This document shows, one piece after another, positions 12,767-24,993 of a stretch of DNA of 64,000 nt. Below the pieces are notes generated by a model. The model had not been told where the DNA came from. It did no database searches and worked only from the letters and a program-made list of their open reading frames with translations. Source of the stretch: Acorus gramineus (Eukaryota > Streptophyta > Magnoliopsida > Acorales > Acoraceae); contig JAUJYN010000018.1 in assembly GCA_030737835.1 (NCBI GenBank), forward strand, positions 3,100,001 through 3,164,000. The letters run 5' to 3'. The position numbers and the translations under genes are program-made. Numbering within the stretch: position 1 is the stretch's first letter; each line of letters opens with the position of its first letter.

Positions 12767-14748
12767 TTTTGAATCAATGAGATAAAATACATGTAATGGG
12801 AAGGGTTCAATGTTTTTTTATTATCAGTCCAGAATAGTATGGGTCACTAAATTAATTTGTTATGATTAATAAATGAAAAATATTACATGCAATCCCTTTT
12901 CAAGTCTCATTTTTAATTCACTCATGTTTTAAATTTTTTAAATAGTATATATTATCAAATACGATATATATTTTTATAAAAGATGATGTATATTATTAAA
13001 TGAATCGTAAAAAGAAAGTATAAGAATTTTTTTAATGATATGTACACCTTATTTATAGATGGTTAACTAGTTATATAAGACAAAATAAAACTGAAATAAC
13101 TGTGTAACAATGCACTTAATACATTGTTCCCCTATTTTTTCTACACATGAGTAAATGAAATGAAGTGAAACAGGTCAGCTTATGTACAAGTATAACCTAA
13201 CACGTGATGTGATGGTGGGAGACCAGGTCCAGAAACCAGTTATGACTTCTACTGTTCAATTTTGAAACAAATTCCCTTCTTCCATTGTCGGTGTGAATAC
13301 ATATAAAAAATTTTAAAGTATACAAGCCAGGATCCAAACTTTGGTCCATAGATTTGAAAGCACGAGCAACAGCTGCACGTACTTCTGGAAAAAAAAAAAA
13401 AGGCCTCTCTGTTTTAACACTATAAAAATGCCTAGCTAAATATTAAAAAAACACATACATCTATAAATTAAATAATCATATTCAATTCATAATTATTCCC
13501 AACACGCATGCCTAAGGGAATGTTTTTGTGGGACCCATGGAGTGGTCCAAGGAGAGTGTCAGAACCCGAAGAGATAGAGAGAGAAGGGGGAGAGCAATCA
13601 TGCATGACAATGGGATCAGTGGAAGAAGGAATCATTTAGGTGAAGCTTTTGGTGGGAAGAGTAGTTCAACTGGTTCCCCATCACTGCTGCCACCACCACT
13701 GCCTGTCTCCTCTTGTTTGTTTTGAATAACAATAATAACAACAATAAAATCAAAGTAATGGTTTTAATGACTAAAGATTAAGAGGATGACCATGATGATG
13801 GGTACAGTTGAGGTGGTGAGTTCATTGACAACGTAAAAGTGGAATAACAACTGAGCCGTCCATGTGAGAGTTGACAGGATGATTTAAGAGAGTGGGAGGG
13901 GAAGAGAACTCATGAGTCATATATACCTACTCACATTGCTTATTCATAAAGCTATTTTGAGTTACATGGACGATCCAATCTTGTGGTTGTTGCAAGGGTA
14001 GTAGTGGTCATGAGACATCGAGGACATGACATTTTCACTGCCATGGAATAATATAGAGGTAATACATACATGCACAGATACATAGAGAAGGATAGAGAAG
14101 GAAATGTTAACTACCCACACAAATAAACATTGTCTTGTAAATTTGAAAAGAAGTATCAATTGAAGAGTCTTCCTTGTTATGCAATACAAGCTTGTGACAT
14201 GCAAAACCATCATTGATACTAACAACAATGAAAAATATATGCAACCAACCAGAAACACATGAACCCCTTACGGTGGCAAATATGGTCTCACCTTTTTAAA
14301 TTTCTTCTATTTTTCTTTTTCCCATGTAACCATTTTTGGAGAGGAAGGAAAATTGCATGAACCAGGCTGCTATGCCATGCAGGCCTAACATTACTAGGGC
14401 TCCCTTATATCTGTTGCTCCCCTGCAAAACCAATAAATCCCAACCCACAAAAAGGAAAAATAGAAGAAATAAATGAAAAAAAAAAAAAGCCTTCCATATT
14501 CCACTTTTATAAGACAACCCTTTTGAAGCCAACCTAAAAAAAAAAAAGAAGCTTCAAATCCCTGCATTAACTCAAAAAAAAAAAAAGGAAACCTCCATGT
14601 ATCCTCCTATCAGTTAGATCTGAACAAACCCCAAACAAATCCTCCTCCCCAACCATCAGATGATAAACCACAATTAAAGAAAGAAAAAAAGAAAGAAAAT
14701 TATAAGAGAAAGGGAGAGACCCAATTATTCAAATTTGATATGAATCAA
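12767..14748. other. Intergenic; 3' flank of the Dof gene
   Basis: 12767-13960 is AT-rich with no supported gene. 13960-14748 lies directly downstream of the Dof stop codon and probably includes its 3' UTR; it is T/A-rich on the sense strand with several poly-T runs. The open frames 13962-14258 and 14296-14532 are not supported by any motif. Confidence 0.5.
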
Positions 14749-16279
14749 TCACCAAGGATCACTACCCAACATCCCATTCCAATACCCAGCTGAAGAGTGT
14801 CCCTGCTGCCCCTTATTATTCTGATGATCAAACTCACCAGCAGTACTTGTGTTTGAAGGGATCTGCCTCAGATCCTCAAATGTGAACAAATTCCTCCCCC
14901 CTCCCCCACTCTCCTCCACTCCTTGCATACCCCCATATCCACTAATCCCACCACCACCACCTCCTCCAATTCCATTCAATGGAAAACTCAAGCTTTGCCT
15001 GAAATCCTGCAACCCAAACGTCGCAGCAGCCGGTGTATACACGGCACTCGTCTCTGGCACTGCCGCCATTGAGAAGAAAGCACCACCACCACCACCCATA
15101 ACCCTATCACTTCTCAACAACTCCATTGCAGAGAAAGCATTGGCAGTGGAAGACACAGAAGTAGTACTACTGCTAACCGCAGTCCCGGAATCCAAGCTGT
15201 GGAACTCAACAAATTCAGGCATGTTTGGGTGGTAGTCTTGTTGAGTTGGGAAAGCCAAGTTGAGGTCCTGCCCTTCATGGGTTTTTGGGATTGGGAGGCA
15301 TAGTTGATCCACAAGGTTTTTCTTGGATGTAGTAGTAGAAGAAGACATACTAGTTATGGTTGAGGCTGATGAAGAAGTATTAGCTGAGCTTGTCGAGGTG
15401 GCGGTGGTGGAAGCGGAGGAGGTGGAGGAGGAGGACCTCTTGTTCTTGCGGGAGCCGCCGCCAACGGGTACGTTGCGGAGGGAGCCTCCCTCCGTCCAGT
15501 ACCTCCGGCAGGACTTGCAGAAGTATCTGGGCTGAGTGAGGCTGTAGTTGTTGTAGTAGCAAAACTTGGTGTTGGTGGAGTGGCACCTTGGACAGTTGAG
15601 GACTTGCTCCTTCTGAGGCCTTGTAGCCCTTCTCTCTAGCCCCATTGACGATGTTGTTGTTTTTGGTTGTTGTAGTTGTTGTTGTGGTGGTGGTGGTGGT
15701 AGAGGAGGTCTTGTTGTGAGCATCTCTTCCATTGGCTTCATCAGCCCTATATCCTATAGACATATAGAGCCAAAATTTGTTCAAAAATAACATGAGATCA
15801 ACCAAGTAAATTAAAGGAGGAAAAATGAACCACCTAGATCATCTCCCCATGGTTTTAAAAGGAGGGGAGGGTGGGATTCAAATGAGAAAGAGACAAATAT
15901 AAAAGTTGTGTGTTATGTACATAACAAAGAGAAGAGATGGAGGAGGAGGTGAAGTTGGAAAACTTTTTTTTTGATGGATTTCTCTTTATATCATCAACCT
16001 TTAAAAGAGAGAGGGTGAGGGGGAAAAAAAAGTGGCTTTTTCAAAGATCGGTGAAGGACTTTATAAGGCCATGCCAAACAAAAAAAGGGGTGAGGAAGGG
16101 AGAGGCATCACCACGACTGTTGTTTTTTTTCTAAGAAGATCTTGGGATGGGAAACAACCCACGCCCAGTTTCAAAACCAGATGAAATTCAGCTTCCACAT
16201 ACAAAACAAATTAATGGAAAGAAGAAAATAAAATACCCACATCAAGATTAATTACCTGAGGCCACTGAGCAGTATCCAT
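14749..16279 (-). CDS. Dof zinc-finger transcription factor (DOF4.6/DAG-like group)
   Basis: Complement(join(14749..15753, 16256..16279)), 342 residues. Exon 1 is only 24 nt and encodes MDTAQWPQ. It is followed by a GTAAT donor; the acceptor is CTATAG|GAT at 15754, and the 502-bp intron is phase 0, giving [10 protein letters not shown] at the junction. The single Dof finger is C62-x2-C65-x21-C87-x2-C90 and contains the family core [14 protein letters not shown], followed by a basic RKNKR stretch (nuclear targeting). Dof proteins bind AAAG sites. C-terminal to the finger are Ser/Thr-rich and Gly-rich low-complexity runs, a QDLNLAFP motif, an FTFEDLRQI motif and a terminal GYWNGML motif. The N-terminal octapeptide and these motifs match the clade with Arabidopsis DOF4.6, whose members act in vascular tissue; the exact orthologue is not certain. 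An internal ATG at 15741 could mislead intronless gene calls. Confidence 0.93.
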
Positions 16280-16354
16280 GCAAGCCAAAAAAAATTTCTC
16301 TGAGTGTTAAGAGAGGAAGCTCTCTTTGCAGTTCTCTGGAAAAAAAAAAGCCAA

Positions 16355-16370
16355 CCTTCTATATTTGATG
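16355..16370 (-). promoter_or_regulatory. Possible TATA box of the Dof gene
   Basis: On the minus strand AAATATAGAAGG lies about 85 nt upstream of the exon 1 start codon. It is followed by a CT-rich leader (CTTCCTCTCTT near 16310-16320), a normal plant core-promoter layout. This is positional inference only. Confidence 0.3.
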
Positions 16371-16783
16371 CAAAGAAGGGGAATGTCCAAGAAGGAATGG
16401 TTGGGCCTCTTATGTATTTGTTGGCTCTATCACCACATGTGGTAGAGAATACTAATATGTGAAGTGTGAACTAACACTGTTTCATTTTTTTTTTTTTTTT
16501 TTATTTTAATATGTAGTATTGGGGTTGCTGAAGCAAGGAGAGTGAAAATCCGCCAACAATGTGGACCGGACCGAATCTGACTCGGGTGGTTGAACCCGGT
16601 TCAAGCCAACCCATTGAGAACACGCGTTTTTTTCGTGGGGTCGAGTAGGCGGACGGTCATGATCAGCAGATGCAGTCAACAACAAACTGTTCTAGGCATC
16701 TTTTGTTTGCACGTTTCAGTGGATTATATTCTTCATTTCATAATGTATTTTGAAGTAGGATATGCAACTAATAAACTTTCTTA

Positions 16784-17016
16784 GACAGCGTTTGGTTCTG
16801 CAATTGAACAGTTTTTATATTTGTAGAAAGTTGATTCTACAATTTTGTATAACCTAACAGTTTTGCAACCGCAGCTTCTTCAAGACAGATTTCAGACAAA
16901 TAATATTCAAAAGCTGTGATATGAGAAAAATAGAGGAAAACAACTTTCTGCAGAATCAGTTTTCAATCCAGTGTTTGTAAAAAATTAGTTTTATAATCCC
17001 ACTACAAAACGCTACC
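16784..17016. mobile_element. Tourist-like MITE
   Basis: Left end GACAGCGTTTGGTTCTGC and right end CAAAACGCTACC are inverted repeats with mismatches. TTA flanks both sides (16781-16783 and 17017-17019), as for PIF/Harbinger MITEs. There is no ORF. It lies about 500 bp upstream of the Dof gene. Confidence 0.65.
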
Positions 17017-18759
17017 TTATAATCTATATTTTACAAAATCAAATTTTATGTTTGTAAAGTAAAAATAATGTTTAGAAAACTATAGTTTTATTTAAATCCA
17101 TGGCGAAACGGTTTTGATATTGTAAAAGTAAAAAATTCTTTATAATGCATTTTAACTATCTTTCAAAAGAAAAAACATCCGGTGCTTGAAAAACTGATAG
17201 AAACATTATTTCAAACTTCAAGTTTTAAAAACTAGATTTTTGAAAAGCCAGCATTTGGATGTCGGGTATAAAAACTACATTTAAAATAATGTTTTTTAAA
17301 AGCAGGATAACAAAGACAGTTTTAAGTCAATCACAACCTTCAATCGTACGCTACCTTGGTAGTCTAGATTATATTCATATGGAGAGTGATCTGGATCGTT
17401 GGCTGTGAGGGGGGGGGGGGGGGGGTTGTGTGTGTTTTGGGGTATGGGTCCGAATTGATGGGCTGCAGGTGATGGGGGCGGCGGTATTTATCGTTGGCGA
17501 CAACCCGCGTAACATGCGGTTGGTCTCATTGGTCTCACAACTTCAAAATGACATGATTGTCACTTTGAGTCCTTCAAGCAATGAAGGTCAACATAAACCA
17601 TTTTGGCATGTTAATTATATCGACCAATGTCTCATGTAACATCTACTTTGATATAAATTAGAATTTTTTTTAATATATATTGTTATTTATTTTTATACTA
17701 CTTAAAATAACTTATTTATTTTAATACCATTGGAATACATAAAAATTATGCATATTTACCGTTCTAGTTAATTTCAATCCAAATTTCTATTGAAATCATT
17801 AAATTAAGTATTACGAAAATGATCAAATTATCTCTTTTCTTATATTGCATTACCAAATTTAATAGTTATAAAAACATAAAAATTATAAAAAACCAAACAT
17901 ACAAATTAAACATATAAATTATTTATTAGAAAAGACATTATTATTTATTTTGATAGAAATGAATTAAATTATTATGAGAACAATTACTCATATATATTAA
18001 ATTATTATGTTTAATTATTTATATTATGAAAACTATTATGTTAAAATTATTTTTGTCATTTTTACATTTTTATTAAGAACTAACTATGGTTAAGTTTTAT
18101 TTTGGTTGAAAAGGATAAAAGAGTGTACATTTTTTCATTAAAAAAAATTCTAATGGTATAAAAAATAAATATATTATTTGTGATTGTATAAAAATAAATA
18201 ACATATTTTTGTATGGTATACATGCAAGAAAAACCCTATAAATTATCATAATTTCAAAAGATAAAATGTCTAGATTTTAAAAAATGTATTTTTTTATTTA
18301 AAATGGAGACAAATATGTTCTCTTTTTCTTTTTTATTTTATTTTTTATATAAGAAACATGATAAATTTTAATGAATTATCCAAACATTTATTCATAACCA
18401 TGATACTTGTACTCTTATCAAACTAGCTAAAACTTTGTCTTCTTTTGGTAGAGAAGATAAAAAATAATCATTAATGAGTAATCGAATTCGAATATCTAGG
18501 TCGGCAAGAAATCCAGTCACCCGAGATCCATTACTCTCTTTGCAAGGTTCGTTGACTATGGTTTCAATGTTTTTATTTAGACAAAATTACTGATGCATGC
18601 ATTGAGACGTTTGGTTTTGTCATTTTAGAGACGAAGTTCTAGACGACTCTCCAATAACCCTACAAATCAGCATCACTAATTTTGGTGGGTTGGGCTAAAT
18701 CCATTATAGCTGGGGTCATGAAGGGCTGTTTGTAGGGCCCATCCGATTTAGATGAATCT
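17017..18759. other. AT-rich intergenic sequence with a poly-G tract
   Basis: No gene is supported. 17640-18460 is extremely AT-rich. A run of 17 G residues occupies 17409-17425. Confidence 0.5.
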
Positions 18760-20035
18760 AATAACATCACGTGTCACTCATTCTGGTTCATCTGATCGAA
18801 AACATCACGATCAAAAGATGTTGAATGTTATATTGGTTAGAACATATATAACCTGCTGAAACGTATAAAGCCCATCAAAATTGGTACAGCTATACCCGGA
18901 CAGACAGATTTTATGGAATCTGACAATTACTGGAAAATCCCACGCGACTAAACAGAAGATAAAAAGGGTAATAAGAACAAATGATTTAGATTTCAAAAAA
19001 CAAGTTGACGATTTCAATATAGTAAGTAATATCATGTGTTCACTCACTCTGATACATCTAATAAAAAAACGTCACGATCAGAACATATATAACATGCTGA
19101 AATGTATAAAATCCTCCAAAATTGGTACAGTTATCCGAAGAGAGACAGATTTCTTGGGATCTCACAGTTACTGAAGAATCTCGCGCTACTAGGAGAACAT
19201 AAGAAGGGTAACAAGAACAATGATGACGATTTCAATGCGAGTTGACGATTTCTGTATAATCAATAATGTCACGAGTGTAGTTGCGGGCATCCATCAACAT
19301 TCTTGAACTCAAAGGTGTAGTTGCGGGCCTCCGCTTGTTCAAATCCTTGAATGCCTCTCGTGTCTGGAGTGAAACTGACTCCACAACAGTCCAAGCCTAG
19401 GCAGAGGGTCGAGGTTCAACCCCCTGGACTGCGTTTAGAGACTTAAGAGAGCTTCGTCTTTTAACCCAACATTTCTCATAATGGAGGATCTCTCATGCTT
19501 ATAGAGAAGCAAATCATAATGCTGACCATCTAGCTGTGACACAATTTACAATTGGCATCACTGAATTCCTTCCCTCGCAACTATGGGATGCCCTCCGACT
19601 GCTCTTACAAGAAGACAAGGATAAAAAATCCCAGTTTTGCGAAGTCCAGGTCCATTAAAATGCATGCCAGTCCTCTGTTAGCTTACTATTCTTAGCTCTC
19701 TCTTTCTAAGTTTCATAGAGGTTTGTTGTAATTTGCTTTAATTAGGTGGGTGGTTGTTCTCATCTACCCTCCTTTGGACAATCCTTTTTGTAAAGCTTTG
19801 TAAATTCTTCTACTGTTATAGAAATCTTATTACCCAGCAAAAAATAATAATAATAATGTCACGAGTCACTCACTCCGGATAGGACCTGATAAAAAATGTC
19901 ACGATCAGAAGATGTTGAATGTTATATCAGTTAAAAGATATATAACCTGCTGAAACGTATAAAGTCCACCACAATGGTACAGCTATCCGAAGAGACAGAT
20001 TTCATGGGATCCGAAGAAGAGCAACAAGGACAAAC
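18760..20035. repeat. Block repeated three times, third copy displaced by a LINE fragment
   Basis: Units start at about 18760, 19027 and 19852. They share landmarks in order: ATAATGTCACGAGTCACTCA-like start, CACGATCAGAAGATG, ATATATAACCTGCTGAAACG, TATAAAGTCC, TTGGTACAGCTATCCG and GACAGATTT. Units 1 and 2 are adjacent. Unit 3 is separated from unit 2 by an inserted 575-bp LINE fragment. On the minus strand each unit ends with a TTTCAGCAG/GTTATAT boundary that could be an old exon edge, but no protein family was recognised. Confidence 0.75.
19277..19851 (+). mobile_element. 5'-truncated LINE 3' fragment with target duplication
   Basis: It is flanked by the 15-bp direct repeat AATAATGTCACGAGT (19262-19276 and 19852-19866) and ends in a short A-rich (ATA)n tail, the signature of target-primed reverse transcription. 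The interior includes HAYREANHNADHLAV near 19490-19545, resembling the RNase H domain that plant LINEs carry at their 3' end. The remaining reading frame is broken. Confidence 0.75.
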
Positions 20036-20279
20036 AATGAGTGTCTTTAGCAGGAGCACCCATCACCGTTCAGGTTATAACGACCACTTCGAGCAGCGAC
20101 AGCCTGAACCAACAACAGTTGTTAAGGCAAATGAACGACACCAATGGACATGTCGTTCAGTCATTAAGAAAGTTGCCCTCGCACTGTTTAAATCCAGACC
20201 GTAGGAACCCACAAAAATTGAAAGGGGGATTGAAGGTCAAACCAAACCAAACCGGGTGGTCCAATCCGGTCCTGAAGGA

Positions 20280-20580
20280 ACATGAGGTGGGGGGGGGCGT
20301 GGGGAGATAGGCGAACGGGCCCGCGTGCGTGCGCGCGTTTCTAATTCTGCAAAATCACCACCGCCCACAACGAACGACCCCAACAAATAAATACTCTCGC
20401 GTTTCGCTCTCTTGCATCCGTCGCTTTGTGGGACGAATGAAATTCCAATGTGACGTCATCGCCCGAGCCTTTCTGACGTGGAATTCCACCAGAGATAGTG
20501 GATCACACGTCAGCAGGAAGACCTTCCTTCGTTGCCGTTTCCATTGGGTCGGTCGGTCTTATGTATAGATAGCTATTGTT
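20280..20580. promoter_or_regulatory. Promoter-like GC-rich island with clustered ACGT elements, no gene attached
   Basis: Three ACGT-core bZIP-type sites lie within 62 bp: palindromic TGACGTCA (20451-20458), TGACGTG (20474-20480) and CACGTCA (20506-20512). A CCAAT motif is at 20445. On the minus strand a TATA-like TATTTATT (about 20385) follows them at promoter-like spacing. Composition changes sharply from the AT-rich neighbours. No intact coding region follows in either direction, so this may be the promoter of a lost minus-strand gene. Confidence 0.45.
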
Positions 20581-21359
20581 GCAAGTAATTGATTATTGAT
20601 GGATTTTCATTATCAGAGACTTCATTTTTTTCCTTGTTTTTTCTGTACTTCCATCAACTAATTTATCGCATTCAATAAATGGTTTCTTTTTTCTTCCTTT
20701 TACTTCATTCACTAGTGTACTTGTTAGAGGGGGGTGGAATTGATATGATACACACTCTAATCATCCTTTCTAAAAAATACATTTTGTGTCATTCTAAAAA
20801 TTTATCACAATTAACACTATCACACATCACAAACCATGTTAATCTCACATCTCTTATATGTTTTTAAACAGAAATCAATCACTTGAAGAGTATCCAACAT
20901 GAACCAAATAAAAAGATGATTTTTATATTTTTCAGTGTAAATAAACAAAAAAGAGAACTAATTTTTTTTATAAAAAAAAATCTCCTATTATGGCAATCTA
21001 CAAGCACGATTATCTATGAAGAATAATTACTAAACATGGGGCTAAAACAGTGAATATTAATAAACAGATAAGGAAGATCCAACCTCTTAACATTTTCCTA
21101 CTCCTATAAATAAAGAGCCTAGTTGAAGCTAAATGCTAACCCAACTAAATCATCCAAAGCATCTGATCTAAACAGTATTTAATGAATGTTATCTGGCAAA
21201 AACAAATTTTGAAATGAGAAGGAAAGTTAAATTTTAAAAATATCAAAGAAACAAAATGACAATTTGGCGATAAATGAGAAGATGGTGCGAATTGCTTCTG
21301 AAGAGCACAAACGACTTGACTTGATCGCGCATAAAAAAAATAATAATAAATAATAAATA
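20581..21359. other. Intergenic, no gene seen
   Basis: AT-rich; no motif, repeat end or RNA gene recognised. Confidence 0.5.
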
Positions 21360-21507
21360 AAAAAAAACAATCACTATCAAGAAACTCGTATAATTTTAGT
21401 TAGTGCTCTGTGGGCCATCAGATCACAACAAAGCCACCAATTGCATAAACATGGTGGGGACGAATAAGCAATATGAAAATTCACTCTTAAGACAAAAAAA
21501 AAAAAAA

Positions 21508-21956
21508 TAGCCCGTTTGAATAGAGACATAAGTTATTATAGGACTTCCACCTATTCTAAGAATTGACTTTATCAATAGAATAAGTGATTTTCTGTTTGGT
21601 TATGCTTTCGGTTATTCTCATTGAAAAACGCAATGATAAAAGTTAGAGTATTTGGTTGATAAAAAATAAAATGTGAATAAAATGTAAAAGGTTGATTTAA
21701 CATGTGGGCCTCATCGATGTATCAGAGGTGATGACAAGTGATTTGATGTAATGACATGCGATTTAATAAATGGGTTCCCTTATACCAGTGGAGGAATAAT
21801 ACAATTCCATAGGGGGACTTGGAATACAAATATCGGCTTATTCTCATCTAATTCTGCATAGTTATACCCACTTATTCTCTCTACCCACACTTTTTTATTA
21901 TTATTCTTCTCTATTCCCACTTATTCCTCTTCTATTCCACTACCCAAACGCCCCCG
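21508..21956. mobile_element. MITE with CCCGTTTG-type inverted ends
   Basis: Left end TAGCCCGTTTGAATAGAG and right end CTATTCCACTACCCAAACGCCCCC form imperfect inverted repeats. Sub-terminal TTATTC/GAATAA motifs are mirrored. The target duplication is obscured by a poly-A run on the left. Confidence 0.55.
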
Positions 21957-22260
21957 TTTTTACATGCAGCCCGTTTTTACTACCCAAGAGTGCTGATACA
22001 CGCAGTTTGTTTTTACAGCCTTTTTTGCAGCTCACACGCTATGATAATATAGTATATTTTGCATTATTATAGAATATACTGCAATTCGTTTTTTTCATTT
22101 TTTTCATTATGAAAAAAATACACTAATGTATCTTAATATATACTTCATTTCATATAATAGCATGCACTTCAAATGATGAGTGTATAATTTTATAAAAAAA
22201 AAAAAAAGGGATGAATTGAAATTGGGGCTGCAATGAGAGCCACATGTATCTTTTTCCAAA

Positions 22261-23520
22261 CAGTGGTGATACCCAGACCCCAAAAAATAAGCCCCACTCA
22301 TAGGCCCCATGAGGTGTCATCATTTTATTGGTTCTTATTAATTGGTTTGTTGACTTTTCAAAAATGATAAAATATCAAAATACAAATATGCCCTTCATTA
22401 AAAATCTATCCCATAAACCCAAATCCCCATATTTTCTCTATTCGGTTATGAGTGAATCTTGAACTCCATCTATCCATTTTAAATTTTGAATTTTGAAATA
22501 CTTACCTAAATTACAATTAAAATTAAATTACACAAAAAATTATCTAAATTGTTTTAATCAAAATTCTTCTTCAAACTTATATTCTTATTATACACATTAA
22601 ATTTTTTTTTTTAAGAATGTTATTAACTGAACATTAAAAAATTCAGATATTTATTGTATTCAAATTTAAATAAAAAAACATAAGTACATTTCTTAAATAT
22701 ATAGTTACTATATGAAGCAGTTACATCAAGTACATTTCTTAAATATTTATATCTCTCACAATGATTTGTTACATTTACATAAAAACTGTTACATTTACAT
22801 TTAAATAATTTATAAACAGATTCTATTTTCAATAGTCAGTTACATTTTATAGAAAATATCAAACACCTTTTTTGTTGTGTGATACATTTAATAAACATAT
22901 GTATTTGACTGTTACATTAATAAATGTAACAAATATAAATTACTACATGCATTGAAACAAATGCAATACACGAATAAATGTTAATTTCAGACTGTTACAT
23001 TTATTCGATGTCAGAAATGTAACATTAACATCATACAAATCATATATAAATTAAATGTAACTAACCTTAGAAACAATAGAACAAAGAAACAGAGGATCTT
23101 GAAACGCTTTGTAGCATCCTCCATCATTTTTATCATCTCCTCCTTTCTATGTTGATCTGATCACCGCCTATAATTGACTTCTTTTGCATGTTATAATACT
23201 CTTCATAGTTGGGTTTTTTTTTTTTTTGAGATCTTTGGAAAGTTTAGGTTGGAAGAGAAGAGACCATCTCAATAGAAAAGTTTGATTAAAAAGAGTTTAC
23301 TCGAAAGAAAATTGTGTCCGTCCAGACTCACCTTCACTTTTTTTTATTTAAAGATCTTTTTTTATTTTTTATTTAATCAATCATAATTGTTTCCTTATTT
23401 TGTGGGGATCAGTTATCAAAAAAAAAAAAATTAACTAAGGGTATAACAGGTATTAGACACATGCCACCTCATGGGGCCTTTGATGGGGCCTGTGAAGTTG
23501 GGGCTTGAGAATCATTATTG
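22261..23520. mobile_element. Mutator-like non-autonomous element with perfect 9-bp TSD
   Basis: It is flanked by TTTTCCAAA on both sides (22252-22260 and 23521-23529), the 9-bp duplication typical of Mutator-like elements. Inverted ends start CAGTGGTGAT on the left and CAATAATGAT on the complementary right end and continue through matched AAGCCCCA and AGGCCCCATGAGGTG blocks. The 1260-bp element has no transposase. Its AT-rich core holds many direct copies of TGTTACATTTA(CAT) between 22720 and 23060. Confidence 0.82.
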
Positions 23521-24440
23521 TTTTCCAAAACCTAATAGAAAAACCTTCAAATTCTTTATGTAAGGCCCATGTTTATTTAAAGTCTTTTTTTTTTTTTTTC
23601 AAAATTATATACATGGGAGGAATGTCATTCAGTGGAGTGTGAAAGGGACAGTATCATATTCTATTGAATGGACATAAACCCCTACTATTTGCGAGAGCCC
23701 TGCCCACAAATGTGACTTGTGAGGTTTACCAAATCCTGGCCAATATCTAACCTAATATCATGACTCCATGTGTACACTGATGAGAGGTCATTGGACAAGA
23801 TTTCTTTCTCATTACAAAATTCTGAATAGAAAATCCTAAGCACAGCATAGCTCAAACCATAGTCAACACTAGGGATGTCATTTTCATAAGGGAAAGAAGA
23901 GGAACATCACGAATATATGCATAGATTGTTCTGTCGGGGTGATGAATTTTCTTAAGATATCATAATCGCGTTGTGAAAGTAATCGAGACGCCAAAACGTA
24001 ACACCAGAGGGTGTTGAATTTTTTTTTTACGTAAGAGCCCAATTGTGTTACTATAGAGGGATGTATGTAACACATTTATTTTGTCTATATTGAATGAAAT
24101 GCCAGGCTACATGAGGCAATCACCCGACAAACATAGCAGGAAAACACATACTTGACAATGAGAAAAACACCTGAGATTTGTTTTAAATGTGCCCAATCAC
24201 ATCAGAAAAAAGTAACTCTGAATACCAAACCAACAGGGAGGCCCGTACCTGAAAGTTTACATCCTCCGCTTCATCGGATTTATGATGAATGTGAAGAAGA
24301 GTAAATCAATTTGCAGACGTTTATATATTTCTGAACAGTATTATAATACTGGACCCACCCCTGGAACAAACAGATGGGTTATTTTCATAAATTTAAATGA
24401 GGTTTTAAGAGTCATAAATAGAAACGAATTACAAATTGAA

Positions 24441-24763
24441 CATTGAGAGTAAAAGACAGACGACAACAAACAATTTCATTTCATTTTCTCAAAAAAAAAC
24501 AAACAATTTCATTGAACATTGCAAGACGTATGAGGGAACAAAAGAGCATAAGTAGCTATAATATCGACAAGAAATAGGACCAATGTAATATTTTTAGGTA
24601 CTGTGTACTAGATGAGAATTTTTTGTTAAAAGGATACACATATGAATACAAATGATATTTTAAGCCATTAACCTATATAAACCCCAGTAAACAATTCAAG
24701 GTCCTTCCCTTGGGTCCGTTTGGAAACACGTATGAAAAATAAGATTTTAAATAAAGTGACTTA
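24441..24763. other. No gene seen
   Basis: AT-rich flank between segmental repeat A copy 1 and a nested MITE. A GGGTCCGTTTGG motif at about 24713 could be one end of an outer, older MITE, but its other end was not resolved. Confidence 0.4.
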
Positions 24764-24993
24764 GGGTCCGTTTGGATATGAGTTTAGGTAAATTCTGCGT
24801 TTGAAAAGTTAAAAATTCTCAAACTCGGATACAAACACATTTTCAGCGTCTTTTTTTTCAAACCACAATTTTTAATTTTAGGCCAAAAAATCTTGCAGTT
24901 GAAAATCTAATAAAACATAGATTTTCAAAAGCTGAGTTTGAAACTTAAGATTTTAAGAATCTCAGTATTCCAACCTCATATCCAAACGCAACC
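24764..24993. mobile_element. Tourist-like MITE
   Basis: Ends GGGTCCGTTTGGATATGAG and (complement of the right end) GGTTGCGTTTGGATATGAGG are strong inverted repeats. TTA flanks both sides (24761-24763 and 24994-24996). The element is 230 bp with no ORF. Confidence 0.75.

Larger units (their letters stand above)
21360..24440. repeat. Segmental repeat A, copy 1 (interrupted by transposons)
   Basis: Two parts, 21360-21490 and 23530-24440, correspond to one collinear block in copy 2 (26090-27060). Shared landmarks include CTGTGGGCCATC, CACCAATTGCATAAACA, AATCCTGGCCAATATCTAA, ACTCCATGTG and a decayed exon at about 24265-24370. The intervening 2 kb consists of a MITE and a Mutator-like element absent from copies 2 and 3. 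Confidence 0.7.

Noticed and set aside
13528-13725. 65-codon plus-strand frame
   Set aside because: No motif, no splice context, and composition like the surrounding spacer.
14849-15535. Plus-strand open frames opposite the Dof gene
   Set aside because: They are antisense shadows of the Dof coding exon, whose zinc finger and splice structure are clear.
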